This document shows, one piece after another, positions 34,295 through 46,400 of a stretch of DNA of 64,000 nt. The notes under the pieces are model-generated. The model was not told where the DNA came from, ran no database searches, and saw nothing but the letters and a program-made list of their open reading frames with translations. The DNA is taken from NCBI GenBank assembly GCA_032988165.1, contig JANTQF010000058.1, positions 62,001-126,000 on the forward strand. The letters are read 5' to 3'. Positions within the stretch are counted from its first letter, which is position 1; every line of letters begins with the position of its first letter. The translations under genes and the position numbers were made by a program. This DNA is from Emmonsiellopsis sp. PD_33 (Eukaryota; Ascomycota; Eurotiomycetes; Onygenales; Ajellomycetaceae).

Positions 34295-35692
34295 TTACAC
34301 AATGTCGTTATCCGCAGGATTTCCAGTAGGCCACACGATCTTGCTCTCATCGTCTTTGCTCCACCAGCCGCTGCCTCCCTTCAGCCAAATTTCAGCTCTC
34401 CGATCATACGAGTACTGAATTTCCGCTTGGCTATATTTAGGTATGATGGGATCATCCGGGACGTCATTTTCCAGTTGCGATACCTGCAAATAACCCAGAC
34501 CCAATTCCACTAGAAGTCGAACACCATCCCACATGACATAGCCTCCCAACCGCAGCCGTCTGTGCGAGGGGCAGAATATAAATTCGCGACCGTATTTGAA
34601 GGTATGTATGTAAGACCACATTTCGCGGGGGCCACCGTCTGGGTCGGTTAATACAGGATGGTCGATGAGCTCTCTTTTCATGTCCTCGTTATATTCGTAC
34701 AGTGTGCTATGATAATGGACCCTGGTTGAGTTGCACCATTCCTGGAAGGCGTCTGGAAGGAAAAAATAATGAGAATCGTGGATGTCTGCCAGTAAGCGGT
34801 GGCGTGCTTCATATGTAGATGCGGCTATAACTTGGCGTAAGAAGGCCAGTCCCATCGAGAGCTGTCCATAGTTATATGAGAAATACTTATTAGTCATTCC
34901 AAATATGAAGTGTTGGTTTCCGACGTACGATATAATTTAGACGTGGTTCGTACTCCGAAACATCACCAAAGGGAACTGGAAGTTCCCCCCATTCTATATC
35001 GTGTTCCGTTATATCATGAAAGGCTAGTGTCCCTGTATCAGTAAAAATAATGCTTCCAAGAGTTAATAACCCATACCTGGGGTGATTTTGTCGAAAAGAT
35101 AGTCATAAATGCTGGCCAACTGCTCATTCTCCCAAGGGGCGAACCGGCTCACAAAAGGGACTCCCTGTTTTGGGTATTTCCTGAACAGGTTACAGTAGAA
35201 TTCGAAACGGTAAAAGGCCCCCATGAAACGAGATCGTTCGGTTATCGAGACAGGTTTGGGGGATTTGGGAGGGACTGGATACACCCGCAATGCTGATGAG
35301 GCAAATTCTTCCGCAAAACAAGAAATGTGTTCGTGGATGTCACTGAGAGACCGTGCCTCATCCAGTGTCCATTTTATTGGGTATGATGGCACTCGCAAAA
35401 GGTAATTGTTCACTATCTTTTGTGCATGGTCCGCAGAGAAGGTCTTGTCGCCGAAGTGGGAGGAGGCCAGCACTGCAAATGCCTCAGGGTGCAACGCGAC
35501 GGGTATTTGGTGACATGTTATACTCTCCAGAATAAGGGATTCTGCGTCGAAGAAGGCATCCTTCAGAGAAGCATCAGCCTCCAAGGCGGCTTGCAAGGCG
35601 GGCACATCAGGCAGTTCACAGAGAATAGCCTGCCGTAGTTCAACGGGGAGGGATGAAAAAGGCCCATGAAAAACCTCTGCCCGCGACGCCAT
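34295..35692 (-). CDS. F-box-like protein
   Basis: Three exons (35692-35077, 35032-34929, 34861-34295) give 428 residues. The N-terminus SLPVELRQAILCELPDVPAL has the spacing of an F-box (LPxEL...IL..L), a Skp1-binding motif of SCF ubiquitin ligases. The rest is a helical, Trp/Tyr-rich region (SRFMGAFYRFEFYCNLFRKY, MGLAFLRQVIAASTYEARHR) typical of fungus-specific F-box proteins with no defined substrate. Intron 2 has a TGACTAATAAG branch region. Which substrate is recognised cannot be inferred. Confidence 0.7.
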
Positions 35693-36186
35693 AACGAGAG
35701 CTGTGCGGAGTAACTAAACGTGGGTAGATGAACAGCAAAACGAGAAAGGAGTTGGAGTTTTGTCGTCTTGCTTCTCGTATTTACTACTAGTTAACTAGTT
35801 AGTTAACTGCTAGTAACGGCTATTTATGCAAACCCAGTTTTCTCCACCCTCGCATTGCATTCTCGATTCCTTCGGATTATTTATATAACTTGATACTCCT
35901 TCTTATATCCGAAGGTCCCATTCCGTGTTGTCATCTTTCTTTTGTACCTATCTATCCCGCAGTGGTGTCAAATACTACCCAACGCTTCGAAGCTGATAGC
36001 CTTTGGGGGTGAGTCATTTCTGGCCCAGTTCATTTCTGCCATCAGTGGCTGGACCGGGACCGCATTCATTCGATTGTTTTTTGCCTTTGTTAGACCACAA
36101 AAAGGATCACCTTAATGTGGTGGCCACAATTTTCCTCACGCATTTCCCTATTTGCACTCAACTTACATTTATTCCGATCAGCTAAC
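35693..36186. promoter_or_regulatory. Divergent spacer with a perfect palindrome
   Basis: A 494-bp spacer separates the F-box-like gene and the small gene at 36187. It contains ACTAGTTAACTAGT, a perfect 14-bp palindrome at 35786-35799, followed by overlapping GTTAACT copies, about 95 bp upstream of the F-box start. This is a candidate operator. Confidence 0.45.
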
Positions 36187-36756
36187 ATGTCTTCCAACCC
36201 TACCATCACACCCCAGTCCGCAATAAAACGCAGAACCAGTCGGGGATATATACCAAATCGCCATGGCGATTTTCCCGATGATGTATCGTGCTCCAGCTCT
36301 CTGAATTTCAATGACGTCGGTTATTCCAGAGATGATGATAACCCTGTTGGTTCCAGGATGTATAAGGAGCACAAAGCATATAAACAAAAGAGCACGCAGG
36401 CAGAGAACGTATCAAAAGAATACAAAGCCAAGACAAACGAACATGCATTTCCTAATACAAGTAATCATAATCCCCAGAGAGCCGGTCGTGAAATACGGGA
36501 AAAGCGCTTTTCTGTTGATGGCCACAGACAAATGACACCACACGCAGCCAAAGCCAAATATACTACTCAGGTGTACGCACATACATTGCCTCTATAGTGA
36601 TATCACTTACTACCTCTAACACAAACCGGATCTAGGAATACAAATTCCCGGAGAAAGTTCAGTCATGAACATATAGATCAAGTGTCTAAAAAGTTCTACG
36701 ATGGACACAAAGAGGCTGCAGATAATTCCGCCATACATATCAGCTCCGCGCTATGA
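36187..36756 (+). CDS. Hypothetical protein, 160 aa, two exons
   Basis: Exons 36187-36570 and 36658-36756 join at a GTGTAC donor and an AAAG acceptor to give 160 residues. The protein is polar, rich in Lys, His, Asn and Ser, with no membrane segment (starts MSSNPTITPQSAIKRRTSRG; later KAKYTTQ-FSHEHIDQVSKKF). No family is recognised. A competing acceptor at 36635 would end the protein after ten residues. Downstream frames remain open in other phases, so this may be the first part of a longer, frameshifted gene. Confidence 0.4.
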
Positions 36757-36777
36757 AAATTATGAACATGACCATGA

Positions 36778-37227
36778 ATATTAACTTACACCAACCACCC
36801 TGACCCCCCATTTGTCCGGGTCAAGAAAAAGGACACGCCTTACCAGGCTGGCTATTTCCAAATAGATACAGAATCTTATCCAGTTAAATACCCCAATACC
36901 CTCTATCTTGCAGTTTCTATTGTTTGCTCGCTCTTTTGGCCACCGGCTTACCAAGGCAGAATCATCAATAGGGAGATTAGCTACCCGCTGCTATCCTGCA
37001 ATCCACCCAAGTCCATTCATAAAAGAGGTCATACAGAAAGGAGGCCAAGGGTTCCAAAGCAGCACATTGGATTTGCTTTGCCCTCCCACTTATTTGGTCC
37101 CGGCAAATACTCTGAAAGACAACCGTACTCTCTGTTGCATGCTGATGTCAATCCCCTGAACCCAAACCCCCATTTATCAGGAATGTATCCTTCCATGAAC
37201 GAAGCGCTATATGAACGAAACAAATGA
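36778..37227 (+). pseudogene. Open coding-like remnant downstream of the small gene
   Basis: A 149-codon frame without its own good ATG (contains FVRVKKKDTPYQAGYFQIDT and GFALPSHLFGPGKYSERQPY) runs to a TGA at 37225-37227. A shorter frame immediately upstream, one base out of phase, ends with APRYENYEHDHEY. A single-base frameshift would join them. It could also be an exon reached by a splice I did not find. No family recognised. Confidence 0.35.
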
Positions 37228-37614
37228 AAAATGTAACTAGATTTCTCAGGAGCATGCTGGATTCAGAATGTTCCTTTATCTTTTCAGCCACCTCATAGTG
37301 ATAATCTACAGTCAACGACAATATCCGATCCCCTGGGAAAAACATAACCTAGCCCCTCCCCTGATCACTTAGTACCACTCCACCCCTCCGAGTCAATATC
37401 AACTCCAAACCGCTTCAACCTACGTTACTTGATATTCCACTATCCAAGACTAAACAGCCATACATACCTATTCATTAAATATTTTCCATATCTTCATATC
37501 CATGATTTCATGTATTTTTACCGTTCCGACCATTCCATCTCTGCTCTACAATCACTAGATGAAGAAATCGGGCATAAATGCCCTATTTATACCTAGTTCT
37601 TATACTCTTCTTTC
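37228..37614. other. Intergenic, 5' flank of the 5S gene
   Basis: AT-rich, no gene seen. The final stretch directly precedes the 5S rRNA coding sequence, whose promoter is internal. Confidence 0.5.
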
Positions 37615-37733
37615 ACATACGACCATAGGGAGTGGAAAACAGGGCTTCCCGTCCGCTCAGCCGTACTTAAGCCACTCGCCGGCCGGCTAGTAGTTGGGTG
37701 GGTGACCACCAGCGAATCCCGGCTGTCGTATGT
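37615..37733 (+). rRNA. 5S ribosomal RNA
   Basis: 119 nt, the standard fungal length. The ends pair perfectly (ACATACGAC with GTCGTATGT) to form helix I. The interior carries the conserved loops and Pol III internal control region (GGAAAACAGGGCTTCCCGTC, CCGTACTTAAGCC, GTAGTTGGGTGGGTGACCAC). The helix segment reads GGAGTGG opposite CCACTCG; compared with the form I remember from Aspergillus-type 5S, both sides differ in a compensating way. 5S genes are dispersed singly in filamentous ascomycetes. Confidence 0.96.
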
Positions 37734-37737
37734 ATAC

Positions 37738-37750
37738 TTTTTTATTTTTT
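37738..37750 (+). terminator. Pol III T-run terminator of the 5S gene
   Basis: Two T runs begin five bases after the 5S 3' end, as needed for RNA polymerase III release. Confidence 0.8.
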
Positions 37751-37918
37751 GCCCTTCTGCATAGCATAACTAACTACCCCTCTGACCGTACTACTCCCGT
37801 AGGAATATTTACAACATCTAGCTACAGCCAAGTAAGGTTTTTTATCTCGTGCGCAGCGTGGGAAGGGGGGGGGGGCGTAGGTTTTCATAGATTTTTGGTG
37901 ATAGTAGTTAACTAGGGT

Positions 37919-38306
37919 TGGATCAGAAAGTTTAATTTTTAGATAGCCCTAACTCATTGTAAAGCACATCTCATCATAAAACTCTTCTCTGTTTGTAACT
38001 ACTTGTGAGATTCTGTGCTATATCCACTATATCAATGGCCTCAACACTGTCACTGAATCAATCTATCACACTCAACTTCCATGGTTACATTCATTTATTT
38101 GATCCTTTCAGCATTTTCTTATCTTTTGGAAATTAGATAGTTTTTGATTATTCCTATGATTTTCCCTATGTAATTACATGGCCTTTTCTATTTTCATTAT
38201 CTCAGACTATTGAAGATCCAAATCATATAAATAGCAGTCAAGAACTTACATAGCTTAATTAATCAATCATCTCAATCCTCATAAATAACTACATCAATTC
38301 CATTCA
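37919..38306 (+). repeat. 5' LTR of the copia element (approximate)
   Basis: About 388 bp, AT-rich, TG at the left and TTCA at the right, with the primer-binding site two bases beyond. The 3' copy is outside the window, so the left edge is not confirmed. Confidence 0.5.
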
Positions 38307-38308
38307 TA

Positions 38309-38325
38309 GTTATGAGCCTGGAAAC
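38309..38325 (+). promoter_or_regulatory. Copia primer-binding site, initiator tRNA-Met anticodon arm
   Basis: GTTATGAGCCTGG is complementary to the anticodon arm of initiator tRNA-Met (GGGCUCAUAACC). Copia itself and several fungal copia elements prime from this internal half-tRNA rather than from the 3' CCA end. Confidence 0.7.
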
Positions 38326-38462
38326 TTCTACTGCATACTAAACATTCTATACACCCTTATTATCATCATTTCTTCAATCTTCACCCTATATCATATGTTC
38401 TTCACCTGAAGAATCAATCAATTTGATCCTATAACTATCCTTCTCCTCTTCCTACCTTCAAG

Positions 38463-38711
38463 ATGTCATCAAACAGCATCAAAATCATCCTATCTAATAC
38501 TAAGGATTAGGATAAGTGGTACAAGAACATACTCTACATCATTCATACTAATAATTTCAAACACTATATGACTCTCAAGAACCCTGCTACATTACCTATT
38601 AAATCTAATCCCTATACAGAAGATTTCATCAAATCTCTGAACAAATAGAATCAGGCTGCATGAGTGTACATCATATAGAAGAAGGACTTCAAAAGTTATA
38701 TAATAGTAGTA
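38463..38711 (+). pseudogene. Copia gag, 5' fragment
   Basis: Starts MSSNSIKIILSNTKD and contains DKWYKNILYIIHTNNFKHYM and NPYTEDFIKSLN, the N-terminal block of fungal copia Gag. It has TAG stops where TGG or CAG/CGA codons are expected and is cut by element A after the GTAGTA target. Confidence 0.8.
38706..38711 (+). repeat. Left target-site duplication of element A
   Basis: GTAGTA, identical to 62494-62499. Confidence 0.9.
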
Positions 38712-38885
38712 TGGTAGGGATCTATCATCAGGTTGGATCAATTTTTCACTGAGGCTTTTACTGCTAAGCATGCCATGGAGATAGATATTTTCCTTTCATA
38801 GTAGGACTCCATCTGTTTGTTCATGAATTTCTCTTGCTAGTGCATGCTTCTTTGAGATAGATCTTTTGTTTTCTTTTGTGTTGTC

Positions 38886-38959
38886 TATCAAGGCGAGCTC
38901 AGTGTAAGATAAGATGATGATCTCTCTAAGGCCGATAGGCGGCTGCAGGAAGTAAGAGG
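38886..38959 (+). repeat. 74-bp direct repeat, left copy
   Basis: Begins TATCAAGGCGAGCTC. Differs from the copy at 39680-39753 at only three positions, each a CpG here and TpG there. Confidence 0.9.
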
Positions 38960-39792
38960 TTGGTTCGTAGGTTTTCTTGAGGTGTTTACTTGGCGTTCAG
39001 TCGTAGGCTGGATAGGCTTTAGTTTCGCGTGGCTGCAGGGTCTATCGCTGGGGTCAGGTTCCCTGTGGGCGTCTAATGTGAAGCTATTGCAGTGCTATCA
39101 GGTTTAGGCTTGGAGCTATGCGTGGAGCTATTGGCAAGATGCGTTGGCTTATGCGGAAGCTGGTGGGGTTATCAGGGATGGTTGTCTTGATGCTGAGCTT
39201 GTTGTTGAGGTTGAGAACTGAGGTGGGCAATGGTCATCTGACACAGGGGTGAGGTGTGACATGTCATGTTGTCCGGGGTTGGGCTAGTGCAACCATGTCT
39301 GTAAGTGGAAGGTTGATCTGCTGTTGAGCCACAATGCAGCAAGACAAGCCAGAGGTGTTGGATAGGCATTTGTTGGGTTGAGACCTCAGTGCTATGGGGT
39401 CTGTTGTTCTGACCAAGGTTCATGCGGGATCTCTAGATAGCAGAGCAGACAGTTGGGGTGTTTTCTCCTTTGGTTGAAGCCATACTGGCTTTCAGATAGG
39501 AGGATGGATAGAGGCATTAAGTGAGACCACATCTGTGAGCTCTATCAGCACTCTTTTCCCACATCAGCAGGCTTCACAACTGTGAACATATAGCACAAGC
39601 AGACAGCTGTCTATTCAGTTTATACAAGGGTGCAACAATTGTTGCCATATCCTGACTAGGAACTTAAGACATGCTACCATATCAAGGTGAGCTCAGTGTA
39701 AGATAAGATGATGATCTCTCTAAGGCTGATAGGTGGCTGCAGGAAGTAAGAGGCAGAGCATGAGCGCTAGGTCATGTGACTAGGCCATGACA
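38887..39792. mobile_element. 906-bp insertion in the LTR, unclassified
   Basis: Flanked by TTGTCT (38881-38886 and 39793-39798), a 6-bp TSD; the uninterrupted LTRs have this hexamer once. A 74-bp direct repeat lies at its left end (38886-38959) and near its right end (39680-39753). Unlike the surrounding retrotransposon it retains about 16 CpG sites. Minus frame 39172-39423 is a Gln/His/Ser-rich 83-codon frame of no recognised family. It could be a small terminal-repeat retrotransposon (TRIM-like) or a non-autonomous element of another class. Confidence 0.7.
39680..39753 (+). repeat. 74-bp direct repeat, right copy
   Basis: Begins TATCAAGGTGAGCTC; see the left copy. Confidence 0.9.
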
Positions 39793-39937
39793 TTGTCTCA
39801 TCATTCTATTACTATGTTATTTTATACTATAGATTGCCAATACATTTCTCCACTTCAATATTAATATCAATTCTTTTCTTGTGTTTGCTGCTGCCCTGTT
39901 CAGTGCTGTCTAATACATACACCCTGTCCCTGCTTTA

Positions 39938-40470
39938 TTGGTGCACACAATTAGAAATTATGAATGGATAAATAGATAGTAATATTAATATAGATGACTA
40001 TGCTAAGTTCCTTTCTCCTTTTCTTTTTTCTTTTATTAAGTGTGTTGCTCAACACAATTCTCTTATTTTAATTTGTGATAGGCCCATTTAATTGAAGTGA
40101 GCCTACAGCCTTGTAGCTGTGCTAATAGCAATATCATCAGAAGAAAACTTTAAAGAATAAACCTACTAAACTATTAAATCCATCAAGCCATTCCTCAATA
40201 AATGTAGACTCCAGTGAGAAGAAAAATCTACAGTAGATCTTGCAGTTTTTTCTCTTCCTTGAGTCCCTAAATCTCTACCTGTAAAAAGACACAGATATTA
40301 TCATCATTATTAATCTATTTCTCATCTATAAATATAAATTACTTATCTATTTATTTCTCCATTAATATATACTTCCTAAACATACTTGATCAGATTCCAT
40401 CACACATTATTATACTCAGTCAGAAAAAGCATCAGCTCTACCACTAAAAATTGAGATTAATAGTGAGAAG
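39938..40470 (+). other. Element A leader between 5' LTR and gag
   Basis: Begins TTGGTGCACACAATTAG, where a primer-binding site is expected one base after the LTR (TGG...). The tRNA is not identified. The distance from LTR end to gag ATG is 534 nt, the same as in B. Confidence 0.6.
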
Positions 40471-43400
40471 ATGTCTGGCTCTGCTAATTCCTCCTCAGGC
40501 CTGCTAATGCCTAGCAGTGTCTTGCCTCCTGAAAGTAAAATAATTTATTAGTGACTTATCATACTCATACTAGTTCCTAGATCCCTTAGAGCCCCCTCTT
40601 TTGATGGGAAAGATGTTACTTAGTTTGTCAATCAGTTTGATGTCATGCTGAAGTTGCACTATATTTCTGAGAATAAAACTTTAATTGTGTTGTGCAACTA
40701 TTACTCTATGAAACTGCAGAGTCATATGGATTGATTGGTGAAGAACTTATAAATCTGAATTAAAGTTAAAGCAAGATTGATATTAGAGTTCTGATAGAAT
40801 GATACTTATTAGTAAATATATAATTAGATTTACCTGAATGTCTTATCTAGTTTCAAATGATTTTTCAGCTAAGATATTCTCACTTTCTACTGCTAATTCC
40901 ATGCTATTACTGAGCTGCTGATCAGCTGGAATGAAATTTAGAAATCTTTTATCTACTAATTATTCTTATAAGATTTGCTTGATGGGGTTTGTAAGAAGGC
41001 TTTTTGCAAGACTAGGTTTGATCAAAATAACCTATCTGAGTAGAAAATTTTGAAGGTTTATAAAGTCACAGTGGAATCTCAGGAAGTTAAAGAAAAGATG
41101 GCTCAAATGATTACATCTAATCTAGGTTCTCATATGATATTACTCACTTAACTACCTCTTACTCAGCCTATCTTCAATCTACCCATCTTGGCTGTGCTAA
41201 GATCTTAAGTGATCCCTTCTGTGCTACCTACTTCTTCTGATTTAGCTCCAAGGAATTTAAATGATAGCTTGCTTGAATCTCTTATCAATCAGATGGATGT
41301 ACTGTCACTGGTTATTATAGGTTTTTAATAGCAGGGAAATATACAATAATCAGCTATGGTACCACACATTCTTACTAATCAGAAGTCTATTAATTCTACT
41401 TGAGATCTCATGAATATTTCCTATTATAAGATACAGTATGACCCTAGTAGTCCATATCAATCTTGATCTGGAAGTATATCATAATATGATTGCCCTTCTT
41501 GTGCCTATTAGAGTTATAACAACTCCTCTCACATACTCTCTTAGTATCTCTAAATTGGCAAGTTAATTGACCAAGAAAAGATCCATTAAAATAGAATGAG
41601 TAAATACTTTGACAGACATGTGATGCAGCACAGTCTAAAGATCAATGTGAATCAATATGAATCACATATTATCACTATTAAGTATACTTTTAAGTAGAGA
41701 TTCATGCCTCTCATTATCCTATTAGTAGTAAAACTCTGTAATGATGATAGCATTCTTATTTCCTCTGATAGCAGTTTATTATCAGTAGTTAATTTTATTA
41801 GTATATGTGATATTAGATTTAAAAGTGGTGCAGAAGAAGGCAACTCAGATAGTAAAGTAAAAGAGGTTATTAATATAATAGCTACTCAGACTGCTACAGA
41901 GAATAGTAAGGATAAAGAGTCAGCTGCTGATAAGAATTAATCTATACTCTCTAGCTGAATTAAAAAGAAGAAAGCCCTACCTTCTACTTACTCTTAAAGG
42001 GCTGATCACTATTCAGATGGCTCCTAAAAATCTATTTTATTTGCTGAGGATATTATCTTGTCTTTACCTGATTCTGATAATTCACAAATCCTTTATAATA
42101 GCCAGCTGCAAGAAGAAATGCTGACTCAGCTGATTAATAAAGTCATATCTGATACTAAGATAGTTAAAGCACTTAAAATTCAAAAGAAAACCATCCTCTA
42201 CTATCCTAGAAAACCTAAAGGACCCAAGCTCTCTATTGAAATGAAGGATAAGGAGAATCATGCCACTACAACCCAGACTGTCTTTGAGAAAATCATGTAT
42301 TAAGAGATCACAGGAATTTAGCTCAAAAATATTATAATCTACTTTACTCAGCTGTAGCAGACATTCTTTTAGAATCTTCTAGCTGAAGTTTAGTAGTATA
42401 TGATTGAGGAAGAATCTATTAGAGTCTCCTTCATTTAGCTCTCTCATCATGTCTTAGAATATGACCCTTAATGGAACCTGGTGTTCATCAACTATATCAA
42501 ATTTTCTATTAGTATCAGAAAAGGTCAGACTGAAGCCATATTTAATAGAGGAGCAGAGATTAACTGCATGATGAAGAGTATTATCTTGAGTCTTAATCTG
42601 ATCATTCAGAAAGATACTCTCAAGCTAATTTTCAGCACTGATGATTAGCATAGTGATATTATTAGAATCTATAAGAATGTCTTAGTTCATATTGAATCTA
42701 TATTTATACTTTAAATCTTCTTTATTCTAGAGTGTGATTCCTATGAGTACATTCTAGGCTATCCCTATGAAAATGTGACTTAGTTAGCATGACAGATAGA
42801 TAATGTGAGTGGCATCACTATTACAGTTTTTAACCTGAATGATAAGATCAATTAGATGTCTTTCCTCAGCTATTCTTCAGAAGACTATGGTAACAGATAG
42901 CTGAATGATCTTTATGGCAAGTATTAGTCTTTAAACTAGAAGTGCTGAATCCAACTGATCTTTATGATGATAATAATGAGTAAAGAGATGAAGTTAGAGT
43001 TAGTAGCATCAGTGTAGTAGATGGCAGAGTAGAAATTCTACTGTATAAGAGTAGTGAGAGGGAATTCAGCTAATTATAATTTCCTGGCCTGAGGCTGATA
43101 AATACCTCCAGCCAATCAGAGGTTATCATTTAATTGCCTCAGAAATCTCCACTGTGCATTCCTACCATTCTATAATAGTACTTTCAGCTATTTTCACATG
43201 CTACATTTTCTTTCTTGCAGTGCTCTGTCTCTGAAATTTATTGAGTTTATGACATTTAACTGCATAACCTTTCTCTTTATGATTCTGCTGAGCCTTCTCC
43301 TCAATCTCATCACTCAATTATTATCATGCTATACAAGTGAAAAGCAGATAAGATTCAGCCTTTCAATATGCTAGTGACAGATAAAAAGATACCTGATGAG

Positions 43401-46400
43401 ACAAATTAATAAAGAGAGATTCATTAGAAATAATATTAAGATAACATCAAACCTATAAAGGATCCATCTTTATCTTATAACCACCTGATCATGCCTTATT
43501 TCTTAGATTGCTAGTGCAGCTCTTGCCTCACACCAGATAGAATAGAAAAGCTTTAAATTAGATCTATTTTAATGCCTTAAAAATGTGAGTTGCTGATTGA
43601 GATCTTGCTTAGACAGGAGAAAGTATTAATATAAAACTTTAGTGATTACAGGAAACTAGCTGAGGAAGTCTCTCTGCTAATTAAGATTCATACTATTGAG
43701 TATAAAGTATGGTAGGCTTCTAGGTTTTCTGTTCCTTAAAAATTGCTGCTGATAATTATAAATATACTTTGCAAGTAAGTTAATTCTAGCATCTTTAAAT
43801 ATTGCTATAATTTATATTGAAATAAATAGTTTCTCATTAAGAAGAAGGAGTCTGGGAAATACCAAATCATCAATGCCTGCATGAATATAAATACTATTAC
43901 AGTTTAAGATGCCTATATTCCTCTCAGTGCTAATACTTTTGCAGAAGATTTTACTGGGCAAGTCATCATCAGTATGATGAATTTCTTTTTCAGATATAAC
44001 TAGATCACTTTACATGAGGATAGCTATAATATAACTATCTTCTAAACTCTAATCAGCCTTCTTCATTAGACAACATTACTATAGGATGCCATGAATTCTA
44101 TTATTACCTTCTACTAAGTTATAGCTTGCATTCTCCACTCAAATATTCCCTACCAGGTAGATAATTTCATGGATGATGTCAGTGTGAAAGATCTATAATT
44201 TCAGTATAATAATGAAGAGATTATACCAGGAATTTACTGGTTTATTTTGGAGTATCTTCAAAATTTGGATCAGATTCTGATTAGCATTAAGCTCTCAAAC
44301 ACATGCATCTAGGTTGCAAAATCTGAGTTCAGCTGCTCTGATATAGTTCTCATTGGATATATCATTAATGCTGACAGGCACTGCTCTGAGGCCATCAAAA
44401 TTGTCAAAATCATTGAATAGCCTGAACCAACTGAGATCTCTAGAGCTTGTACCTTTATTAGTATTTGTGTGTATTATTGCATCTGAATCTCAAACTTTAC
44501 CCTCATTTCCAACCCAATCTATTTACTGTTCAAGAAAAATGCCTTTTTCATCTAAGGATCTGAGTAATTAAATGCCATATCAGTTCTGAAGATGGTACTA
44601 ATGACTGCTCCTGCTCTGCACTGCATTAATTATTCTAAAGGTACTAGAGATATTATAGTTATAATTAATACCAGCAAGCATGACTAGGGAGGAATGCTGA
44701 GTTAGTAAGATGTTGGGAATAAAAAGCTTCATCTCTATTAATATGAGAGTAGGATTTAAAGCCTAGTAGAAGTGAAGTATGATGTAGGAAAATAAGAATG
44801 CTAAGGCATCCTTAAAATGTTGAAGAAATACTGATATTATCTATATAATATTTACTTTATTCTTAAAACTGACATAAAAACTTTGATTGCTCAGCTTAAC
44901 TGAATGATCACTAATCTTTCTGATACTCTAGTAATTAACTAGCTCATCTAAATTTAGATGTTCAATTTTGATGTTCATCATGTTTTTGAATGAATTTATA
45001 GCATTGCTAATGGTTTTTCTTAATGACTATCTGCTAATAATGAGATATCTAAGGATCAAAATATTAATAAATTTATTAAGATGGAGCTCAATTGCATCAG
45101 TGTGGCTTCTACTACTATTTCTAACTTCAATATTTCTAATGATGCTGATAGTGAAGAATTCTGTGTTCTTTTATCATTCTATTTTAACTGTAGTGAATTA
45201 ATTGTCAGATATCTCATCATCTTGAAGTGGCCTGATGATATTCCTCACAAGATTTTCCCAAAGTAGTGTAAGTATGCACTGAACTATATGGTGCATGGGC
45301 AACATCTATTTCACTGGTCAGGCAAAGGGATTCCATTGAGGCACATAGTAGACAATTCAGATGAGCAGAAGGAAATTGTTGCTTGAATGCATAATGAGTT
45401 AGGCTATAAAGACTGTGAGGCAATTAACTATAAGATCTCTTAGTGATATTAATGAGAAGGTCTGTTTACTGATGTTAAGGCATATTATAAGAGATATTAT
45501 AAGTGCTAGTTCTGAGAAAGTAACTACCTTGAAGAGCTGCTGTATCTAACTCACTATAACTATTTATAGGATAAGTAGTGTATTAATGTCATTAAGTTTC
45601 TAAAGAACCAGGGGAAATTGTGTGCAGTTATTACTCAGAATAATCTCACTGACTGGGTTGAAGGTTGGCCCCTCATGCATGCAAAAGTAGAATATATAGC
45701 TTAATTCATTTATAAGAATATTATATACTAACATAGCTATTTCTGAGAAATAGTGTGTGATGGTGAGCTGGAAAATCAGAAGTAGACTAAGATTCTCACT
45801 ATTAAGTATTATATCAAGTAGATAACAATTTTGCCATACAATGTGAAAGTAAATAGTATGATTAAATGTAGCTACTACTCTATTTTAAATGTGCTGGCAA
45901 AGCTTGCTGTAGATGAGAGAAATTGAGTTAATCATTTCTACTTAGTATTATAAGTAGATTATGTCTTTATTTAATAATCAACAGGTGAAATATCATTCTA
46001 TCTGTAATATAGTTATAATGCTATCCTCCCTGTTGAGCTTGAGGTTCTAATGTGGTAAATACTTTCATAGCACACTGTTTACTCTCATACCAACTTAATA
46101 TACATGTGGATTTAACAGTTAGAGAGGTAGGATGAGGATCTGGAGGAGGCAGCCTTTCATTTATAGTATGTGCAAGAGAAAAATTAGAATCTATTTAATG
46201 AAATTAAGAGATTAGTGTGCAATTTAGTTCAGGTGGGAGATCTCATTCTTCTGCATGACACTAAAATAGAAACATCCTATTCTATCAAACTTAACTTCTG
46301 CTGGTTGGGTCCATATTATGTGCAGGAGGCAAACCATAAGAAAGATACTTACTATTTTGAAGAACTAAATGGCACACTATTCTATAATACTACTATAAAT

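Larger units (their letters stand above)
38712..39937 (+). repeat. 5' LTR of element A, split by the 906-bp insertion
   Basis: LTR parts are 38712-38886 and 39799-39937. They align continuously with the 3' LTR (62180-62493) and with both LTRs of B. Confidence 0.9.

Noticed and set aside
44353..44571. 72-codon plus-strand frame
   Set aside because: It is the RT region of element A read in the wrong phase; the RT text is in the neighbouring frame.
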